Source of the DNA: an uncultured Chloroflexota bacterium
Lineage (GTDB): Bacteria; Chloroflexota; UBA4733
Assembly: GCA_937967325.1 (NCBI GenBank)
Contig: CALBSQ010000032.1
Coordinates: forward strand, 1-14,140
Length of the DNA: 14,140 nucleotides
Reading direction: 5' to 3'
The notes below the pieces were generated by a model that saw only the letters and a program-made list of their open reading frames with translations, searched no databases and was not told where the DNA came from. Made by a program: the position numbers and the translations under genes. Below, in pieces: positions 12,440-14,140 of the stretch. Each line of letters starts with the position of its first letter. Positions within the stretch are counted from its first letter, which is position 1.

Positions 12440-14050
12440 ATGCATCCGGCGGCCAGCGCACCGGCGCAAGCGCGCCACAATCGATCGTACAAGCCGAGCA
12501 GTAGCGACCAGGCGGGTATCACGACCGCGCTGGTCTATACCCGCGTCAGCTCGGACGAGCAGGCACGAGAGGGGTTGAGCCTCCCGGCCCAGCTTGATGG
12601 ATGCCGGCACTACGCGGCGCGGCAAGGCTGGACCATCGGCACGGAATACAGCGACGTGATGAGCGGACGCCGCGACGACCGCCCGCACTACCAGGCCATG
12701 CTGACGGAAGCGCGCCGCCTCCGCGAGGATGGCCGCCCCGCGATCGTTGTCGTCATGCGGCTGGATCGGCTCGGTAGGCGACTGCTCGAACGCGTGAATC
12801 GTTGGCAGGAACTCAAGGCGCTCGGCGTCGCGGTCCATTCGGTGGCCGAGGGTGGCGCGGTCCCCGATCTGGTCGCCAACATGCTGGCCGTGATGGCGCA
12901 AGAAGAATCCGAACGGCTGGGAGCGCGCGTCCGCGAGACGTGGCAGCACGTGGAGTCGCTCGGCTGGCATAAGGTCGGGCACTGCCCCATCGGCTACCGG
13001 TGGCGTGAGCCGACCACAGAGGAAAAAGGCGCCGGGGCGCCGGCCAAGGTGCTGGACGTTGACCCCATCGCCGCCCCCATCGTCCAAGAAGCCTTCCGGC
13101 GTGTCGCCGCCGGCGAGAGCTGTCGTAGCGTCGCCCGCTGGCTTGGTCGCCAGCCTCAGGCCGCGCTGGGCGGGCGAACGATGAGCTGGCGCGGCGTGGT
13201 GATCCTCCTCCGAGCCGCGGTGTATAACGCCAGGCATCAGCATGGGGACGCCAACGTCCTGGCCCGCCCGCGCACCCGCTGGCCGGCGCTGGTCGATGAT
13301 GCGACCTGGACGCGCGTGCAAGAGCACATCGACGGGCATCGGCATATACCCAATCAGGCGACGGGGGCCTACCTGCTCACCGGCTTCCTGCGTTGCCCCA
13401 ATTGCGGACAGCGGATGTCGGGCGCCGACCGCCGGCGCTATCTCTGCCAAGGGCGCCTCCGAGGGGCCGGGGCCGCCGACCCGAACTGTCGATTCAATGC
13501 GCACAGCCGGATCGACGGGTACGTGATCGCGGAAGTCACGGACTTGCTCGCCCCCGTGGCGGCGCCCGATCAAGACCTCGACGCCGCGTTGTACCGCGCC
13601 TGGGAAGGGCTGCAAGCCGTGGAGCGCGGCGGCGACGTAGCGGCGCGCATCCACCAGCTCGAACAGGAGTCGGCACGGCTGCAAGAGCGCCTCGTCAGGG
13701 CCGCCGAGCGTTTCCTAGACAACGACATCGACAAGGAGATGTACCGGCGCGTGGCGGACAGGGCACAGGCCGAGCTCGAGGACATCGCGGCGGAACTCGC
13801 CCGCCTCCGGGGAACCTCCCAGAAGCCAAGCCTACCGCCCCTGGAGCTGGTATTAGGCCAGATTGGCGGCTGGGCCGCTGCCCTGCGCGGTACGGATGTG
13901 GGCGAACAGCGCGAGGCACTACGCGTGCTCGTCCAACGCGTCGTACCAATCCGGCTCGGTTTCGCCAAGTACCGCGTCGAGATAGCGTGGACACCGGTGG
14001 GGGAGGCCCTGCTCCGCGCGGTAGGCATACTCGCCCAGGAGGCGGCGTAG
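12440..14050 (+). CDS. int: Large serine recombinase (integrase) of the element (536 aa)
   Basis: Catalyses integration and excision between attP and attB by way of a serine-DNA link. Residues about 29-180 are the resolvase catalytic domain: LVYTRVSSDEQAREGLSLPA carries the nucleophile, probably Ser 37, and VVVMRLDRLGRRLLER carries the conserved Arg/Asp. The recombinase domain follows (WHKVGHCPIGYRWREP near 175-190). A zinc ribbon has Cys 319, 322, 336 and 350 (CPNC ... LC ... NC). A coiled coil lies at about 395-460, as needed for large serine integrases. ATG 12440 has GAGAGGGAT upstream; GTG 12437 is equally possible, and a longer frame to 12344 lacks a ribosome site. It ends 35 bases before the right att core, the usual place for an integrase. 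Looks complete. Confidence 0.92.
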   Translation: MHPAASAPAQARHNRSYKPSSSDQAGITTALVYTRVSSDEQAREGLSLPAQLDGCRHYAARQGWTIGTEYSDVMSGRRDDRPHYQAMLTEARRLREDGRPAIVVVMRLDRLGRRLLERVNRWQELKALGVAVHSVAEGGAVPDLVANMLAVMAQEESERLGARVRETWQHVESLGWHKVGHCPIGYRWREPTTEEKGAGAPAKVLDVDPIAAPIVQEAFRRVAAGESCRSVARWLGRQPQAALGGRTMSWRGVVILLRAAVYNARHQHGDANVLARPRTRWPALVDDATWTRVQEHIDGHRHIPNQATGAYLLTGFLRCPNCGQRMSGADRRRYLCQGRLRGAGAADPNCRFNAHSRIDGYVIAEVTDLLAPVAAPDQDLDAALYRAWEGLQAVERGGDVAARIHQLEQESARLQERLVRAAERFLDNDIDKEMYRRVADRAQAELEDIAAELARLRGTSQKPSLPPLELVLGQIGGWAAALRGTDVGEQREALRVLVQRVVPIRLGFAKYRVEIAWTPVGEALLRAVGILAQEAA

Positions 14051-14061
14051 GGAGCAGATAG

Positions 14062-14077
14062 GCATTGGTGGATGTTG
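14062..14077. promoter_or_regulatory. int: Right arm of attP (integrase binding half-site)
   Basis: GCATTGGTGGATGTTG matches the reverse complement of 58-73 at 14 of 16 positions. Further matches appear nearer the centre (TA, then TGGT), giving 20 of 28 symmetric positions about the centre between 14089 and 14090. The arm stays with the element on integration, as expected of attP-derived sequence. Confidence 0.65.
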
Positions 14078-14085
14078 GATACTTG

Positions 14086-14099
14086 GTATCCACCACATA
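14086..14099. repeat. att core, right copy (attR)
   Basis: GTATCCACCACATA, identical to 42-55. The predicted exchange dinucleotide TC is at 14089-14090, inside the identical block, so the symmetry centre and the identity agree. GATAC-ttg-GTATC (14078-14090) adds a small local palindrome. Confidence 0.85.
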
Positions 14100-14140
14100 G
14101 CTCTCCCAGACGCCGTAGGCGGCGATGCTGCCGGGATCCT
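14086..14140 (-). pseudogene. 5' part of the interrupted host gene, running into the element
   Basis: On the minus strand the host frame (ending GVWESYVVD across the core) continues into the element without a stop until 13695, antisense to the integrase. The host product would lose its real C-terminus and gain about 130 foreign residues rich in Pro and Arg. The rest of the gene lies beyond the window. Its identity is not clear; a chaperonin-like protein is only a faint suggestion. Confidence 0.5.

Larger units (their letters stand above)
42..14099. mobile_element. Complete integrated element flanked by 14-bp att repeats
   Basis: An identical 14-base sequence, GTATCCACCACATA, bounds the region at 42-55 and 14086-14099, and a large serine recombinase gene ends just inside the right copy. 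The content is that of a site-specific integrative element: integrase, excisionase-like protein, regulator and primase/ATPase replication module, plus cargo. Joining 14099 to 56 rebuilds a symmetric attP, and joining 41 to 14086 rebuilds an open host reading frame. No relaxase, FtsK/TraB translocase, terminase, portal or capsid gene was found. It is therefore neither a self-sufficient conjugative element nor a complete prophage on the sequence seen. A satellite, a mobilizable element or a plasmid-phage hybrid are the alternatives. Confidence 0.85.

Noticed and set aside
12257..13684. 475-codon open frame on the minus strand opposite the integrase
   Set aside because: It mirrors a highly GC-rich real gene. 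The integrase shows clear motifs and conserved Cys, while the opposite frame has no recognisable domain and an odd composition.

Overview
This window appears to be one complete integrated mobile element of about 14 kb with 41 bases of host DNA on each side. A 14-base direct repeat, GTATCCACCACATA, occurs at 42-55 and 14086-14099. A large serine recombinase (12440-14050) ends 35 bases inside the right copy. If the element is joined end to end, two 16-base arms that match as an inverted repeat at 14 of 16 positions (14062-14077 and 58-73) fall symmetrically around the core. That is the layout expected of a serine-integrase attP. The host flanks rejoin into one open minus-strand frame, so the element seems to have split a host gene.

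The host is a high-GC bacterium. One 60-base line counted by hand (5641-5700) is 67% G+C. GTG starts and AGGA/GGAG ribosome sites are common. Chloroflexota or Actinomycetota would fit, but nothing here fixes the taxon.

Layout, left to right. (1) 42-1050: left attachment end, a hairpin-rich stretch, one unrecognised gene, a rho-independent terminator and a structured leader. (2) 1053-1884: a tightly overlapping trio of an XRE-type regulator, a 63-residue protein and a zinc-ribbon protein. (3) 1998-4580: a replication module of a zinc-ribbon/TOPRIM primase-like protein, a DUF3987-like P-loop ATPase, a 20-codon relay ORF and a small Cys-containing protein. The last two carry two inverted clusters of 9-bp iteron-like repeats. 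(4) 4707-7624: a 664-residue protein resembling a phage tail tape-measure protein, then a coiled-coil protein. (5) 7783-8348: a 45-residue secreted or membrane peptide and a structured non-coding stretch. (6) 8349-10044: a visibly lower-GC three-gene cassette (45% in the line 8581-8640) led by a TIGR04255-family protein, probably acquired cargo. (7) 10106-11065, minus strand: a frameshifted zinc-ribbon membrane protein and an excisionase-like HTH protein with an AT-hook-like tail. (8) 11242-14050: a SWIM zinc-finger protein, two small unknown proteins and the serine integrase.

Putting this together: the integrase and excisionase would move the element in and out, the primase/ATPase and iterons suggest replication after excision, and the XRE and SWIM proteins are candidate regulators. 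I see no relaxase, FtsK/TraB, terminase, portal or capsid gene. Transfer would therefore depend on a helper phage or plasmid, and the lone tape-measure-like gene makes a phage-satellite or plasmid-phage hybrid worth testing. The three-gene low-GC cassette is the best candidate for an undescribed cargo or defence function.
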